DNA of 7,463 nt. Source: Chloroflexota bacterium (GTDB lineage: Bacteria > Chloroflexota > Anaerolineae > Anaerolineales > UBA4823). Position 1 is the first letter of the stretch. The number at the start of each line of letters is the position of its first letter. Below the pieces are notes generated by a model that ran no database searches, was not told the DNA's origin, and saw only the letters and a program-made list of their open reading frames with translations. Of this stretch, positions 6,853-7,463 are shown one piece after another. The DNA lies in assembly GCA_030669775.1 (NCBI GenBank), contig DAOVCZ010000088.1:1-7463 (forward strand), written 5' to 3'. Both the position numbers and the translations under genes were made by a program.

Positions 6853-6874
6853 ATCCCTATAAGGGATTTATATT
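6853..6874 (+). terminator. Weak hairpin followed by T-rich sequence, possible treS terminator
   Basis: ATCCCT (6853-6858) and AGGGAT (6862-6867) form a perfect 6-base stem with an ATA loop, followed by the T-rich TTATATT. It is short for an intrinsic terminator. The same symmetric sequence could be an operator for the downstream gene, since TATATT (6869-6874) resembles a -10 box, though no good -35 was found. Confidence 0.25.
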
Positions 6875-6933
6875 AGTGATTGAGATATTATCAATTAGAC
6901 TCGCCTCCATGCCTGAATGTGATTGTTAACCCC

Positions 6934-7463
6934 ATGAAAGATCGGTGGCTTGAACAGCAGACGCAAATCTCATATTCAAAATTAGAACTCCTACTGGACG
7001 AACGTTTTTCTGCCTTCTCCGAAACCAATGCTGAGGGTTGGTATGTACTCAAATCACGATTTGAGATGCATTTCCCTCAATTATTCCAGTTGTATTTCTC
7101 ATTGTACAAAAACCATTCCAATTTTTACTTCCATTTAGAGGATCTCGTGATCAGAATCGTCCAATCGTGGATTGAGCGATCTGATGAGTTAAAAAGTTTG
7201 GATGCAACCCGGGAGAGCGATCCACTATGGTTCCAATCTAATCAGATGTTGGGGGGTGTGTGTTATGTTGACCTCTTTGCTGGTAACCTAGAGAAACTCC
7301 AAGAAAAGATCCCTTACTTCAAAGAACTTGGATTGACCTACCTGCACTTAATGCCACCTTATCTAGTTCCTGAAGACGAAAATGACGGCGGCTATGCTGT
7401 CAGCAGCTATAGAGAAGTCAACCCTGCATTGGGCACCACCCAGGATTTAGCGGAACTGGCCAA
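6934..7463 (+). CDS. Amylosucrase or sucrose hydrolase, GH13_4 (5' part, runs off the window)
   Basis: The frame from the ATG at 6934 stays open for 176 codons to the window end; full-length relatives have about 630-650 residues. Residues 1-105 form the helical N-terminal domain typical of amylosucrases, with no signal peptide. From 106 the catalytic barrel begins with GGVCYVDLFAGNLEKL (107-122), IPYFKELGLTYLHLMP (126-141) and DGGYAVSSYREVNPALGT (151-168), which closely match amylosucrase. D151 and Y154 correspond to the sucrose-pocket D144 and Y147 of the Neisseria polysaccharea enzyme as I recall it. Amylosucrase turns sucrose into alpha-1,4-glucan plus fructose; the related sucrose hydrolase only hydrolyses it, and the deciding residues are outside the window. 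The start is uncertain: no ribosome site precedes the ATG, and GTG at 6919 or TTG at 6880 are in frame. A 181-base gap after treS suggests it may have its own expression control. Confidence 0.9.
   Translation, partial: MKDRWLEQQTQISYSKLELLLDERFSAFSETNAEGWYVLKSRFEMHFPQLFQLYFSLYKNHSNFYFHLEDLVIRIVQSWIERSDELKSLDATRESDPLWFQSNQMLGGVCYVDLFAGNLEKLQEKIPYFKELGLTYLHLMPPYLVPEDENDGGYAVSSYREVNPALGTTQDLAELA

Noticed and set aside
1..7463. CRISPR arrays, insertion sequences, tRNA or rRNA genes
   Set aside because: No regularly spaced repeats, transposase motifs, terminal inverted repeats, or tRNA/rRNA-like sequences were seen; nearly all of the window is coding.

Overview
The window looks like a bacterial alpha-glucoside uptake and conversion locus. 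All genes lie on the plus strand, are tightly spaced, and are of moderate GC content. In order it holds: the 3' part of an AglF-type sugar ABC permease; a complete AglG-type permease; a small repeat-built integral membrane protein of unknown function; an aldo/keto reductase; a GH13 alpha-glucosidase; a stand-alone GH13 trehalose synthase (TreS); and the 5' part of a GH13_4 amylosucrase or sucrose hydrolase that runs off the right edge. No RNA genes, mobile elements, CRISPR arrays or phage genes were seen.

The organism cannot be fixed from the sequence alone. A plausible guess is a Chloroflexota bacterium (Anaerolineae-like), because such genomes carry AglEFG-like transporters beside several GH13 enzymes and small tandem-repeat membrane proteins. 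This is inference from gene content; no marker gene is present.

Layout: 1-1663 is the permease pair, with 1 base between stop and start and a strong Shine-Dalgarno inside the upstream gene. 1664-1806 is a gap with one hairpin and no convincing promoter. 1807-2307 is the small membrane protein. 2308-2389 holds a candidate promoter for the second half. 2390-6752 is the reductase, alpha-glucosidase and trehalose synthase, separated by only 26 and 44 bases, so probably one transcript. 6753-6933 is a gap with two hairpins. 6934-7463 is the start of the amylosucrase-like gene.

Pathway reading (inference): AglF/AglG would form the membrane channel for sucrose, maltose, trehalose or related alpha-glucosides; the binding protein presumably lies upstream and the ATPase elsewhere. 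The alpha-glucosidase would release glucose inside the cell. TreS would interconvert maltose and trehalose. The amylosucrase-like enzyme would turn sucrose into alpha-glucan plus fructose, or hydrolyse it. The reductase's role is unclear. The enzymes belong to known families and I see no clearly new system. The most interesting features are a near-perfect hairpin that spans the reductase stop codon and buries the alpha-glucosidase ribosome site, a structured leader before the amylosucrase-like gene, and the internally triplicated membrane protein.
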